From NCBI GenBank assembly GCA_964607835.1, contig CAZSLL010000019.1, forward strand, positions 1 through 24,678: a DNA stretch of 24,678 nt, read 5' to 3'. The stretch is from DAOVFN01 sp964607835. GTDB lineage: Archaea > Aenigmatarchaeota > Aenigmatarchaeia > QMZP01. A model generated the notes under the pieces. It was not told where the DNA came from. It worked only from the letters and a program-made list of their open reading frames with translations, and made no database searches. The translations under genes and the position numbers were made by a program. Below, piece after piece: positions 15,140-23,858 of this stretch (the first letter of the stretch is position 1; the number at the start of each line of letters is the position of its first letter).

Positions 15140-16111
15140 ATGAGAACTCATGTTGTTGCAAGTATTCTGCTCATACTTTTCATCATTCCGCTGACAGCAT
15201 TTTCTATAAGCCTGCTCATACCACCCACCAGCCAGAGTGTGCCCGTGGTCAGGGTCTCCACTCTTGTAAGCCAGTTCGGTGCGCTACCGATATACCTTGC
15301 TGAAGAAAAGGGGCTTGATAATGAACAAGGCATACAATTCGAGATAATACGAGGAAGGAGTGCCAAGGCCACGGCAGAAGCGGTAGTGACAGGCGATGCG
15401 GATTTCACGGCCACATCAACCACTACGATTAGCCTCATAAACAGCGGAGCGCCCCTTAAGGTGGTTGGCTTTTTGGTTCATGACAACATATGCTCTTTCT
15501 TTGCCAGGGAAGATATAATGAACGTCTCTCAGCTACATGGCAAGAAGATTGGAGTTGACTATATTGGCGGCATCTATCATGTACAGACAGTACCTGCCCT
15601 GAGGAGCTTTGGAATTGAGCCAGAAGAGGTTAGTTTCGTAGGACTTGGAGGGCCCAGGGATGTGATTTCAGCCCTTAAGGCCGGTGAGATTGATGCTGGA
15701 ATGGCTTCAAGCCCCCTATCTGCTCTGGTCATAGGAGAGGGTTTCAGAAAACTATTCGACTATAATGATGTGGCACCAGATTGGATTCTTGGGGGGGTTT
15801 CAACGTCCGAGAGGTTTATTGAGGAGCACCCCGAAAGGGTAGTTAAGTTCCTGGGGGCAATAAGAAACGCAATAGAATACATCAGGGACAACAGGGAAGG
15901 CACAATAGATGTAATCGTTTCTGAGTATGGTGTGGAGAGATCAGATGCAGAAACCATTTATGACAAGTATGTTGATATCTATGGCATAGAGATCCAGAGG
16001 AATGCAGTGGAATCTCTTCTTGAGCTCTATGCCAATCAGTCAGGGAATGAAAAGAAATCAGTTGCCGAAGTAATTGATGACAGGTTCCTAATCAAGGTAC
16101 TCGAAGAGTAG
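15140..16111 (+). CDS. Membrane-anchored solute-binding protein of the NMT1/SsuA type
   Basis: The 323-residue protein begins with an uncleaved-looking membrane anchor or signal (residues about 5-28, VVASILLILFIIPLTAFSIS). No lipobox cysteine is seen. The mature part has VSTLVSQFGALPIYLAEEKG, ADFTATSTTTISLINSGAPLK and LKAGEIDAGMASSPLSALV, the layout of periplasmic-binding proteins for alkanesulfonates, nitrate, taurine or thiamine-pyrimidine precursors. It captures the ligand outside the cell for the ATPase/permease pair encoded just upstream. The gene ends 4 bases from the stop of the convergent PaaK-like gene. Ligand identity cannot be told from sequence. Confidence 0.92.
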   Translation: MRTHVVASILLILFIIPLTAFSISLLIPPTSQSVPVVRVSTLVSQFGALPIYLAEEKGLDNEQGIQFEIIRGRSAKATAEAVVTGDADFTATSTTTISLINSGAPLKVVGFLVHDNICSFFAREDIMNVSQLHGKKIGVDYIGGIYHVQTVPALRSFGIEPEEVSFVGLGGPRDVISALKAGEIDAGMASSPLSALVIGEGFRKLFDYNDVAPDWILGGVSTSERFIEEHPERVVKFLGAIRNAIEYIRDNREGTIDVIVSEYGVERSDAETIYDKYVDIYGIEIQRNAVESLLELYANQSGNEKKSVAEVIDDRFLIKVLEE

Positions 16112-16115
16112 ATGC

Positions 16116-17570
16116 CTAATGTGATTTCCCAAGTTTGGAAATCACTATCCTCGGCTTTTCTCCCCTAATGAATATCGAGTCTACGTAACGAATATTTATC
16201 TCGGTATTTGTTCCAAGAAGCCTTTGCATGATAGCAAGGAGCCTACCCTCATCACATTTGTTGAACTTTTCATCCGTTACAACCTTTATCGTGAATCTGT
16301 TATCGTCTTCTTGTACGAGCTGTGATTCCTTAATATTTGCCATCATCTCCAGCGAGCTTTGGACTTCTATCGGGAAGATTATCCTGTCCCCCCTTAAGAC
16401 CAGAATATCACCACTTCTTCCGAGAAAGGATTCAATCATATGCGTTTCTCTTCCACACCTGCATTTCCTCTTAGACATGATTCCGCTATCTCCCATGTCA
16501 TATCTTATCAATGGCATTGCCCTGTGATTAAGGCTGGTTGAAACGAGGTCAGCGCTTTTCCCAAACACTACTTTGCCTTTCCTGATACCCTCTGTCACAG
16601 AAAGAACGTCTGAAAGGTGCATACCCTTTTTTTTGGAACACTCGTCACCGAAAGATATGTGCTCCATGTTCCTGTAAAAGGAGAATACCCTGCAGCCCAA
16701 ATGCTTTTCTATGTGACTCCTCTGAGCATTACTCAAAGGAGAACCTTCTGTGGTTGCTATGTCAAAACCTACGTCTTTTATTCTCTCTCTCTCGACATAC
16801 CTGGAAAGAAAGTAAAGGAGACTGGGTCTTCCTATGAAGTACCTTGGCGAGTATTTTCTCAGCAAGCCAATGTAAGCAGAAAGACCCTGTTCGGTTACTG
16901 AATTTCGGAACATTATTTGCCTGATGATCGGGTCGAATCCAGGGTCGTCGTGGAAGAAGAGACCCCTCGATTTCATCCCGACCTTGTCGGATATCACGCA
17001 TCTTTCTCTGCGTAGGCACCTAATAGGAAGGCTGGGTATTCCGATGTTCTCGAACGCGAGTTCAATGTAAGCTTGTATCATTCCAACCAGCCTCCTTTCT
17101 TGAACGAACATGGCCGGGCTTCCGGTAGAGCCTGACGTTTTCGCTATCCTGTACCCCCTGAGGTCAGCCGGTCTCCTTGATATAAGGGATGAAAAATTTG
17201 ATCTGTTAGCATCTTTGGTGAGTATAGGTATCTTTTCAAGGTCGTCAATGCATCTTATGTCAGATACCTTGAGCCCTTCCCTCTTGAAAAGCCTAGTGTA
17301 ATAAGGCACGTTTTCATAACAGTGTTTTATGGTTTCCCTTAGCCGTTTTGTCTGGTATTCTTCTATCTCCTCTCTCGTATAATCCTGAAAACGCCTGAGT
17401 TTTCGTAAAGAACTGTAGAAATAAAATCCGCCCCTTCTCAGATAGAAAGGCGAAAGAGGAGCTATCACGGGGCTTAATGTCTCTTGGACGTTAACGGGAA
17501 CACATTCATGTACAAGTCGTCCAAAAAATTTTTCAATGCCCGAAGCAAAGGCAGTTTCTTCATTTGGCAA
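16116..17570 (-). CDS. PaaK/CapK-like adenylate-forming enzyme
   Basis: The 484-residue protein belongs to the phenylacetate-CoA ligase/F390-synthetase/CapK group: KTSGSTGSPAMF (P-loop, about 144-155), TTEGSPL, MPLIRYDMGDSG, the CRCGRE cysteine pair, and a C-terminal lysine-containing domain. Family members adenylate a carboxylate; CapK relatives occur in surface-polysaccharide loci. The start is TTG at 17570, preferred because GGTGAT lies 5 bases upstream and no ATG is in frame nearby. It overlaps the DegT-type aminotransferase gene by 11 bases and is co-transcribed with it. Together with the sugar aminotransferase it could add an acyl group to an amino sugar; that is inference. Confidence 0.85.
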   Translation of the reverse strand: MPNEETAFASGIEKFFGRLVHECVPVNVQETLSPVIAPLSPFYLRRGGFYFYSSLRKLRRFQDYTREEIEEYQTKRLRETIKHCYENVPYYTRLFKREGLKVSDIRCIDDLEKIPILTKDANRSNFSSLISRRPADLRGYRIAKTSGSTGSPAMFVQERRLVGMIQAYIELAFENIGIPSLPIRCLRRERCVISDKVGMKSRGLFFHDDPGFDPIIRQIMFRNSVTEQGLSAYIGLLRKYSPRYFIGRPSLLYFLSRYVERERIKDVGFDIATTEGSPLSNAQRSHIEKHLGCRVFSFYRNMEHISFGDECSKKKGMHLSDVLSVTEGIRKGKVVFGKSADLVSTSLNHRAMPLIRYDMGDSGIMSKRKCRCGRETHMIESFLGRSGDILVLRGDRIIFPIEVQSSLEMMANIKESQLVQEDDNRFTIKVVTDEKFNKCDEGRLLAIMQRLLGTNTEINIRYVDSIFIRGEKPRIVISKLGKSH

Positions 17571-18747
17571 ATAAAATCACCTTTTTGACTATATCACTAA
17601 TCTCTCTTTGCCCCATTAAGGGCGATAAGGGGAGAGACAGTATCTCCCCAGAGAGATTCTCGGTCACAGGGAAATCCCCTTTCCTATACCCAAGGTGCCT
17701 GAAAGCAGTCTCCAGGTGCAGGGGGATGGGATACTCAATCCTGGTCTCCACGCCCCGTCTGGACAAATGCTTTCTCAGCCTGTCCCTCATCTTCGATCTG
17801 ACCACGAAACTGAAATACACGTGCTTTCCGTTTTTGTTTTCTGATGGTAAAACAAGATTTGAATCTTCCAAAGATTCATTGTAAATCACAGCATTCCTTC
17901 TCCTTAGCATGTTCATCTTGTCCAGCTTTGAAAGCCCCGGCCTCAGAAATGCCACCTGCACGGCGTCGAGATATGACGGGGTTCTTGTGCTACTCCTCGG
18001 GTCTGGATGCCCTGACTCCGGATTGCTAAGAAGCCTTATTTCTTTTGAGATTCTCTTGCTGTCTGTAATGCTCATCCCACCATTTCCCATTCCCCCAAGG
18101 TTCTTGTTAGTAAAGAAACTGAAACATCCAATGTCTCCAATGGTTCCTGTTTTCTTGCCCCTGTATTCGGCTCCGTGAGAATGGCAGGCATCCTCAACAA
18201 CCTTCAGATTGTTCCTCTTTGATATCTTTAATACTTCTCTCATTCTCGCGGGATTGCCATACATGTGAACAGGCATCACCGCCTTGGTCCGTTCGGTTAT
18301 GGCGTTCTCCAGGAGAGCCGGGTCCATGTTATAGCTTTCCATTTCAATATCAACGAAAACAGGCCTTGCTCCTGTGTTTGATATTGCAAGCGCGGTGGCT
18401 ATGTATGAATTGGGTGTTGTTATGACTTCGCTCCCCTCTCCCACGCCAATTGCCCTTAGGGCAATGGTCAGTGCAGAGGTACCTGAACTGGCACCGACAG
18501 CATGCCTTGAGCCCATGTATCGGCTGAAGTCCCTTTCAAATCTTTTGGTGTACATCCAGAACTCATAATCCTCGCTGAAGTTCATAAGAGAATTAAGCTC
18601 CTTCTTAATCTGTTGTCTGAAAAAATCATGCTTCCGTTCATAATGCCGGAACCCTGACTTCCTCTTCCTTAATAATTTATACATCTCCTCGGGAACCCTT
18701 CCAAATGGGTTTCCGTATTCCCTGTAGAGACCATAAATTCTATCCAT
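17560..18747 (-). CDS. DegT/DnrJ/EryC1-type PLP aminotransferase (amino-sugar synthesis)
   Basis: The 395-residue protein has GASSGTSALTIALRA (about 85-99), TTPNSYIATALAI, VEDACHSHGAEYRGKKTG (184-201) and CFSFFTNKNLGGMGNGG with the PLP Lys215. These are hallmarks of sugar aminotransferases that turn a keto-sugar nucleotide into an amino sugar. The 60-70 residue N-terminal extension before the usual start is charged and unusual. It lies 44 bases after the large surface-protein gene on the same strand, with a weak TATA-like element in the gap, and overlaps the downstream PaaK-like gene by 11 bases. The likely product is an amino sugar for surface glycans. Confidence 0.93.
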   Translation of the reverse strand: MDRIYGLYREYGNPFGRVPEEMYKLLRKRKSGFRHYERKHDFFRQQIKKELNSLMNFSEDYEFWMYTKRFERDFSRYMGSRHAVGASSGTSALTIALRAIGVGEGSEVITTPNSYIATALAISNTGARPVFVDIEMESYNMDPALLENAITERTKAVMPVHMYGNPARMREVLKISKRNNLKVVEDACHSHGAEYRGKKTGTIGDIGCFSFFTNKNLGGMGNGGMSITDSKRISKEIRLLSNPESGHPDPRSSTRTPSYLDAVQVAFLRPGLSKLDKMNMLRRRNAVIYNESLEDSNLVLPSENKNGKHVYFSFVVRSKMRDRLRKHLSRRGVETRIEYPIPLHLETAFRHLGYRKGDFPVTENLSGEILSLPLSPLMGQREISDIVKKVILFAK

Positions 18748-18765
18748 AAAATCAACTTAGTGAAT

Positions 18766-18777
18766 GGATTTACATTG
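18766..18777 (-). promoter_or_regulatory. Weak TATA-like element before the DegT-type gene
   Basis: The minus strand reads CAATGTAAATCC, centred about 24 bases before the ATG at 18747. It is not a strong match, and read-through from the surface-protein gene is equally possible. Confidence 0.3.
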
Positions 18778-18791
18778 TTATCTCAGGGATA

Positions 18792-21245
18792 TTAATCATA
18801 AGAGCCTTCCCTGTAGCATCTTTCACGCAATTCCTGGTCATTGATACCTTTGCAGTATGCTGTGTCCCTTTTTGTTAAAGCCTGGCAGAGCATCATCATG
18901 CCATCATCGGAGACCAGCCGGCATTTCTCAGCAGAGCCGCTGGTAATTGAAGACTCAATAAGGCACATGTCCCTGTCAATGCCCTCAAATGAGTCGCAAA
19001 GATTCTCCTTTTCTGAGAACATACTGTAGCAGCTTTTCCTGTACCAGTGTAAATCTATGAGGTCACAGAAACCCTTATCCTGCGTAAGGAATGCGATACA
19101 GAACATCTTCTCCCTTAGCTTCCTGTCAACGCAGTCCTTCGAGCCCACTGATACCGCCGTTTCGCATTTCATCCTGAGTGAAGACTCATGAATCTTGCTG
19201 CACAATGAAACATCATAAATCTTCACTGCCTCAAGAAGGTACGCTTTCTCAAAGAGATTGGTGGGAAAGTGGCTGGTGATGTTGTCAACCAGATTCCTCA
19301 GGCATTCTGGGTCACTGTTCGCGCATTCTCTTAAAAAGCTGTTTATGAACCACCCATCTTCACAGCCCGTTGTGTTCCCGGAAAACCAGCAATCTCCTGT
19401 TCCGTCAAATATCACCAGTTCCCCTTCTTTTTGTACAATATCCTGACATAGTTCCCTGAGAGTATTATTCTCGATGTGGGCGCAGCCAAGACGGTTGTCT
19501 TTTAGCACGGCCTCAAATATGCAGTAATCTGTAAACAGTTCATTGACAGCGTTTAGCTGAAAGGTCTCGCCCCTCTTCCCATGCGAATCGACTGGGGTGT
19601 AAGATACTGAAATGTTCATGAAGAGCATACGGCTTTCAATTTCATCAGATTTGCTTAATACAGTACCATTTTCAAGGAACCATGAGTACGAGGAATCTCC
19701 CTCGGCATCTCCTTCAGGGTCTATGTACAGTCCTCTGACCCTCATCGTAGGGAAACAGGTATTTTGTTCAGCAACTATGCCTTCTGAGTAGGGAGGAAGG
19801 TTCTCCAATGGAATGGTTTTAGAAACGCTCTCTACATAAGCATAAGAACCAAGAAGTTCGAAAATAAAATCGAGTTCCCTTCCTCCTTTTACATTTATTT
19901 TATAGGAGTTTTTATATTCAAACTCATTTATTTGTGTATAATTGTGCCAAAAATTCTTGTTATTGCTTAAATGGGCAATGATGACCTTTGTGCTTAACAG
20001 GCCTTCGGTGTTCAGAGGGCCAACGCTTATGGTTATCTCATAGTGGGTCTTGTTTACCTGCACAGCGTCCCAGCTGAAGTTTTTCAGACTAGGGCTTGTC
20101 GCCGAAACGAATGTATATTCTCCAGGGCTTCCGTTTACTACAGACTGTGCAAAAAAATTCACTTTGCTGCTGACAGAGTGGTTGCATAAACTCTGGTCAA
20201 TCTTGACTATTGAAAACAAACCGCTTGTTTTGATAAATGTCAACTCTCCGTTGCAGTTTAACCATACTCCGTCAAGATAATCGTTGTACTCTGAAAGAAT
20301 GTAAAAATGGTCATAATAATCAAGATACATGTTCAGGTCCTTTTCAATTGATATGTTTTGTGGCCATATGAAATTGAAAAAATTCGGGTTATATACAACA
20401 GAGTACGGACTGTCCGAATATGTGAACGAATACTTTTTTTCCTCCTCATTCTTCCCGTTGGTCTCAGTTCCGAAATAGCTTACATACCAGACGCCTGATG
20501 TTCTATTCCCCATTTCAATAGCAATTGGCCCCCCTTCCACGCAAGAATGATTCTGGGGTTGTATTTCCTTCTTGGATTCGTATTCGTCTAACCCGACCTG
20601 GAATTTGTAGTATTGCCCCTCACCTGACTTGATACAGAAGCTTCTCAAAGGCTCTTTGGCTTCGGGTTCTTTGAATGTCAAGGAAAAATTTGAATATATG
20701 TGATTGTAGAACCTTCTGAAGGACTCTGGCACCAGGCCGCCGTTCCCCTCAGGGAGATTGGCATTCAAATTGTCAAGATATAGACTGGTCGAATCTGAGC
20801 AAAGAAATCCCTTGTCATTGTATCTGTTTTCGTCAATGCTCATTATAAGGGCGCCATTCATAGCATAGACTTGCCTTTCTTCACCCGCCTTTCTGTTAGA
20901 TTCGTCCCCCTCAGGACCTCCGATATAAATCTCGCTTTGTCCGTTGCATGGTCCTACCAGTCCGCTCTCAGCATCGAAACATGCCCAATGCTCATAGCTT
21001 CTCCGGGGCCTGTCACTCCAGGCATCATTGTATATTGAAAAACATATTTCAGACACCGCTCTCCCAGGTGCTGGCCTTATTTCGATATGCTGCCCCTCAA
21101 AAACCGCGTCCAGTTTGTTGTCATTGTATATGTATGTCAGCCCCCTGCCCGTATATTCTGCCTGGTCCTGAAACCCATGAAAGATATAAGTGGCAGATAT
21201 CAGGGAAAAAATTGCAGCAATAGCAAGAAGCGTTAAGTGCCTCAT
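18792..21245 (-). CDS. Large exported protein with C-terminal cysteine-pair repeats
   Basis: The 817-residue protein starts with a signal or anchor helix (residues about 3-25, HLTLLAIAAIFSLISATYIF). No hydrophobic helix follows at the C-terminus. The body is beta-rich-looking, with at least ten N-x-S/T sequons, so it is probably glycosylated outside the cell. Residues about 678-817 hold six degenerate repeats of roughly 22 residues, each with two cysteines about 9-12 apart (for example CSKIHESSLRMKC and CKGINDQELRERC), likely disulfide-linked helical hairpins. I do not recognise a named family. It is divergent from hxsB and is followed by the DegT and PaaK-like genes, which suits a surface-layer or adhesion role. 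A TATA-like element sits about 25 bases before the ATG. Confidence 0.8.
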   Translation of the reverse strand: MRHLTLLAIAAIFSLISATYIFHGFQDQAEYTGRGLTYIYNDNKLDAVFEGQHIEIRPAPGRAVSEICFSIYNDAWSDRPRRSYEHWACFDAESGLVGPCNGQSEIYIGGPEGDESNRKAGEERQVYAMNGALIMSIDENRYNDKGFLCSDSTSLYLDNLNANLPEGNGGLVPESFRRFYNHIYSNFSLTFKEPEAKEPLRSFCIKSGEGQYYKFQVGLDEYESKKEIQPQNHSCVEGGPIAIEMGNRTSGVWYVSYFGTETNGKNEEEKKYSFTYSDSPYSVVYNPNFFNFIWPQNISIEKDLNMYLDYYDHFYILSEYNDYLDGVWLNCNGELTFIKTSGLFSIVKIDQSLCNHSVSSKVNFFAQSVVNGSPGEYTFVSATSPSLKNFSWDAVQVNKTHYEITISVGPLNTEGLLSTKVIIAHLSNNKNFWHNYTQINEFEYKNSYKINVKGGRELDFIFELLGSYAYVESVSKTIPLENLPPYSEGIVAEQNTCFPTMRVRGLYIDPEGDAEGDSSYSWFLENGTVLSKSDEIESRMLFMNISVSYTPVDSHGKRGETFQLNAVNELFTDYCIFEAVLKDNRLGCAHIENNTLRELCQDIVQKEGELVIFDGTGDCWFSGNTTGCEDGWFINSFLRECANSDPECLRNLVDNITSHFPTNLFEKAYLLEAVKIYDVSLCSKIHESSLRMKCETAVSVGSKDCVDRKLREKMFCIAFLTQDKGFCDLIDLHWYRKSCYSMFSEKENLCDSFEGIDRDMCLIESSITSGSAEKCRLVSDDGMMMLCQALTKRDTAYCKGINDQELRERCYREGSYD
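18795..19214 (-). repeat. Six degenerate Cys-pair repeats within the surface protein
   Basis: The last 140 residues divide into six units of about 20-24 residues. The pattern is C, 9-12 residues, C, often with L-R before the second Cys and an aromatic or aliphatic residue after it. Examples are CDLIDLHWYRKSC and CDSFEGIDRDMC. Copies differ widely at the DNA level, so this is an old protein repeat and not a recent DNA expansion. Confidence 0.7.
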
Positions 21246-21265
21246 GAAATAATATTCACTCCCAT

Positions 21266-21310
21266 TCTATTAACTTTATCAGTTGTAACGGGAATCATTT
21301 ATATATTTTT
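21266..21310. promoter_or_regulatory. Divergent promoters of the surface-protein gene and the hxs operon
   Basis: On the minus strand, TTAATAGAA (21266-21274) is centred about 25 bases before the surface-protein ATG at 21245. On the plus strand, TTTATATATTTTT (21298-21310) is a strong TATA-like element. The latter is only about 13 bases before the first ATG (21317) but about 31 before the ATG at 21335, so it selects the later start for hxsB. Confidence 0.6.
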
Positions 21311-21334
21311 CAGCCAATGATAATTGTAGTTCAT

Positions 21335-22780
21335 ATGGCCATGACCTTTCAGAAGCCTGGACCCTCAGAGAGTAGGTATATATCAAACTTCTATAACAGT
21401 AAGAAGCTTGGGGACGGAAGATTCCTTATAACCACTGATCACGGTTCCTGGGCCGTGCTTTCCAGGCAGGAATATGACTTGCTAAGGCTCGGAAAAGCGG
21501 ACCAGAATCCTGAGCTTTTCAGTCTCCTAAAGGAAAATGGCGTTCTTCTGACAGAGGGAAACGTCAGAAACGTATCCAATCAGTACGCAGAGAGATTCCA
21601 TTTCCTTTTCAGGCCACCTACATTGCACATTGTAACTCCCACCATGAGGTGCAACGCCAGCTGCATATACTGCCATTCCATGGTCAGGGGGCTGGAGGAA
21701 AATGGCTTTGATATGGACAAAGAGACTTCAGAAAAGATTATTGATTTCATACTCAAGACCCCTACAAAAAGCATTGTGGTGGAGTTTCAGGGTGGCGACT
21801 GCCTCCTGAACTATGATAAGGTTGAGCATATGATAGACTATGGCACCGAGAAAGCCAAATCCATGGGAAAGAGGCTTTTTTTCAGGCTGGTGTCAAACCT
21901 GACGCTGATGAATGATGATATCCTCCGGTCCCTGGCCAAGAGAAAGATAATGGGAATATCAACCTCACTGGATGGCCCAAAGGATCTTCATGACAGGAAC
22001 AGAAAGTATCTTGGCGGGAAAGGCACGTACGATGACGCAGTTTACTGGATAAAAAGGATTAAGGGCGAATTCAGCAAGGATGTCAATCTAAGGGCTCTTT
22101 GTACCATAACAAGGCATTCACTTGGAAGGGGAAGGGAAATAGTGGATGAGTATTCTAAACTCGGTTTTGACGGAGTGTTCCTCAGGCCGCTCAACAACAT
22201 AGGATTTGCCAAGAACACATGGGACAGCATAGGGTACAGCGCTGAGGAATACATCAGCTTCTGGAAAGAAACGCTTGACTACATAGTTAAGCTAAACAAA
22301 ACAACCCCTTTCTTCGAACAAATGTCTGTAATATTCCTCAGAAAGATGCTGCAGTCTTGGGACCCCATGTATGTTGACACCCAGACCCCCTGCGGAGCAG
22401 CCATTGGGCAACTCCTTTATTCGTTCAATGGGGACATATATACATGTGATGAAGGAAAACTCTTCGGTGAACTTAGGCTCGGGAATGTCAGGGAATCCAC
22501 ACATTCCTCTATATTCGGCAGCAAGACCGTAAGGAAAATGATTGATATCTCCTCGAGACAGGGATTCCTCTGCGATAACTGTGTCTGGAACCCCTACTGT
22601 GGGCTCTGCCCAATCTACACTCACTCCAGCCAGGGTACGGTTGTTTCGAAACTAAGCATGGACGACAAATGCCTTATTAACAAGAGCATAATGAATTACC
22701 TGATGAAGAAACTCCTTGGTTCTGATGAGCACAGAGAGGCCTTCTTTGAATGGACCAACAACAAAGATATAATGAAGTGA
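21335..22780 (+). CDS. hxsB: His-Xaa-Ser system radical SAM maturase HxsB
   Basis: The product is 481 residues from ATG 21335, chosen because the TATA-like box lies about 31 bases upstream; ATG 21317 or 21341 are alternatives. An N-terminal domain (about residues 12-95) with a peptide-binding-like DGRFLITTDHGSWAVLS stretch precedes the SAM motif CNASCIYC (Cys106, 110, 113). VVEFQGGDCLLNYD, GISTSLDGPKDLHDRNR, DGVFLRPLNNIGFA and TPCGAAIGQLLYSFNGDIY follow, all characteristic of HxsB as I know the family. The SPASM cysteines are 353, 371, 413, 416, 422, 425 and 446 (CDNCVWNPYCGLC). It is predicted to modify the His-X-Ser repeats of HxsA together with HxsC. It heads an operon with a prepilin-peptidase-like gene, hxsD and hxsA. 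The exact chemistry is not deducible here. Confidence 0.92.
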   Translation: MAMTFQKPGPSESRYISNFYNSKKLGDGRFLITTDHGSWAVLSRQEYDLLRLGKADQNPELFSLLKENGVLLTEGNVRNVSNQYAERFHFLFRPPTLHIVTPTMRCNASCIYCHSMVRGLEENGFDMDKETSEKIIDFILKTPTKSIVVEFQGGDCLLNYDKVEHMIDYGTEKAKSMGKRLFFRLVSNLTLMNDDILRSLAKRKIMGISTSLDGPKDLHDRNRKYLGGKGTYDDAVYWIKRIKGEFSKDVNLRALCTITRHSLGRGREIVDEYSKLGFDGVFLRPLNNIGFAKNTWDSIGYSAEEYISFWKETLDYIVKLNKTTPFFEQMSVIFLRKMLQSWDPMYVDTQTPCGAAIGQLLYSFNGDIYTCDEGKLFGELRLGNVRESTHSSIFGSKTVRKMIDISSRQGFLCDNCVWNPYCGLCPIYTHSSQGTVVSKLSMDDKCLINKSIMNYLMKKLLGSDEHREAFFEWTNNKDIMK

Positions 22781-22808
22781 TTCAAAATGACTGGGACGTT
22801 GAAAGGAA

Positions 22809-23837
22809 ATGCTGAACATATTTATTCCGCTGGTGCTGGTATTTGGCTTGTTCATCAGCATACTTGACATTAAGATAGGGCTAATCAGGAACAGGTACAT
22901 ACTACTGCTTTTCGTTGCAGGAACGATATACCACGTGTCAATAGGAACACTCTCTAATCCGGCCCCGGTTTTTTATACACTTTTTTATGGACTGTTCATT
23001 GTATTGCTCCTCTGGTGGATTGGTTTCTGGCCAGGCGGAGACGCGAAGTATTTCTGGATTATGCTGCTCTTCTTTCCTTATGATTTCTACAGCAAAAATC
23101 TTGTCATGTCATTACTTTTCTACACCTTTGTGCCTGTCTTTGTTTTCATGATCGCCTATATCGTATACAGGAGCAACCTTTCTGCTCTCAGGAACGCCGT
23201 TGCCTACACAATCAAGCCCTATAGGATAATATACATATTCGTTATTCTCCTTGGTTTCATGTGGCTCTTTTCAGAGATGCTTTCGCTGGCGGGAGTATCT
23301 GCTGACTATTTCATCACAATACTGATACTTTTCGTTGTTTTCGAACTCATGTCAGTTTCCAGAAGCCATGTCACAGAGCTTGCAATGATTCTGCTGATTC
23401 TTATCAGAGGAGTACTTGATCCATTTAGCCTTATTTCGATTCAGAATATATTGAACCTCATTTCCCTGGTCGCAGGGTTCCTCTTCCTTAGGTTTTTCTT
23501 GCTCCACATATCATATTATTCGTCCACAGAAAGGATAAGTATCAAGGACCTGAGACCCGGAATGTCACCTGCTCAGGGTATTGAGAAGACTGAAGATGGT
23601 TATTCCCTGGTCTCTTTCCTCAACTCGAGCCTTATTGAATATCTCCAGCAGAAACGGAAAAAATTCATACATAGTCTCGATGAACTTGGAAATAATGATA
23701 TTGGGATAATAAAATCCCTTAGAAAAAAAGGCGAATTAAAATTCTCTGGGATACGGATATATCAGACCCAACCTTTTGCGCTGTTCATATTCATTGGTTA
23801 TCTCCTGACACTCTTCATTGGAACTTCTCTTTTTTAA
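22809..23837 (+). CDS. Prepilin-peptidase-like (A24-type) membrane aspartyl protease
   Basis: The 342-residue polytopic protein has the two aspartates of type IV prepilin peptidases. Asp20 lies at the end of the first helix (SILDIKIGLIRNRY, the family's D...I.N pattern). Asp78 lies in WPGGDAK, the GxGD-like second motif, where the first Gly is replaced by Pro75. About eight or nine hydrophobic helices follow. Then comes a soluble segment (about residues 245-318, including IKDLRPGMSPAQG) and a last helix at about 320-340, an extension beyond the minimal peptidase. Known relatives cleave class III signal peptides of pilins and archaellins. It lies 28 bases after hxsB and 21 bases before hxsD, so a role in processing or exporting the Hxs product is inferred. 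A linked pilin system is an alternative, but none is visible. Confidence 0.83.
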   Translation: MLNIFIPLVLVFGLFISILDIKIGLIRNRYILLLFVAGTIYHVSIGTLSNPAPVFYTLFYGLFIVLLLWWIGFWPGGDAKYFWIMLLFFPYDFYSKNLVMSLLFYTFVPVFVFMIAYIVYRSNLSALRNAVAYTIKPYRIIYIFVILLGFMWLFSEMLSLAGVSADYFITILILFVVFELMSVSRSHVTELAMILLILIRGVLDPFSLISIQNILNLISLVAGFLFLRFFLLHISYYSSTERISIKDLRPGMSPAQGIEKTEDGYSLVSFLNSSLIEYLQQKRKKFIHSLDELGNNDIGIIKSLRKKGELKFSGIRIYQTQPFALFIFIGYLLTLFIGTSLF

Positions 23838-23858
23838 GATTTGTGATATATTATTGGT

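Noticed and set aside
22787..22870. Short frame starting at an ATG just after hxsB
   Set aside because: It overlaps the protease start out of frame, is under 30 codons, and has no ribosome-binding site.
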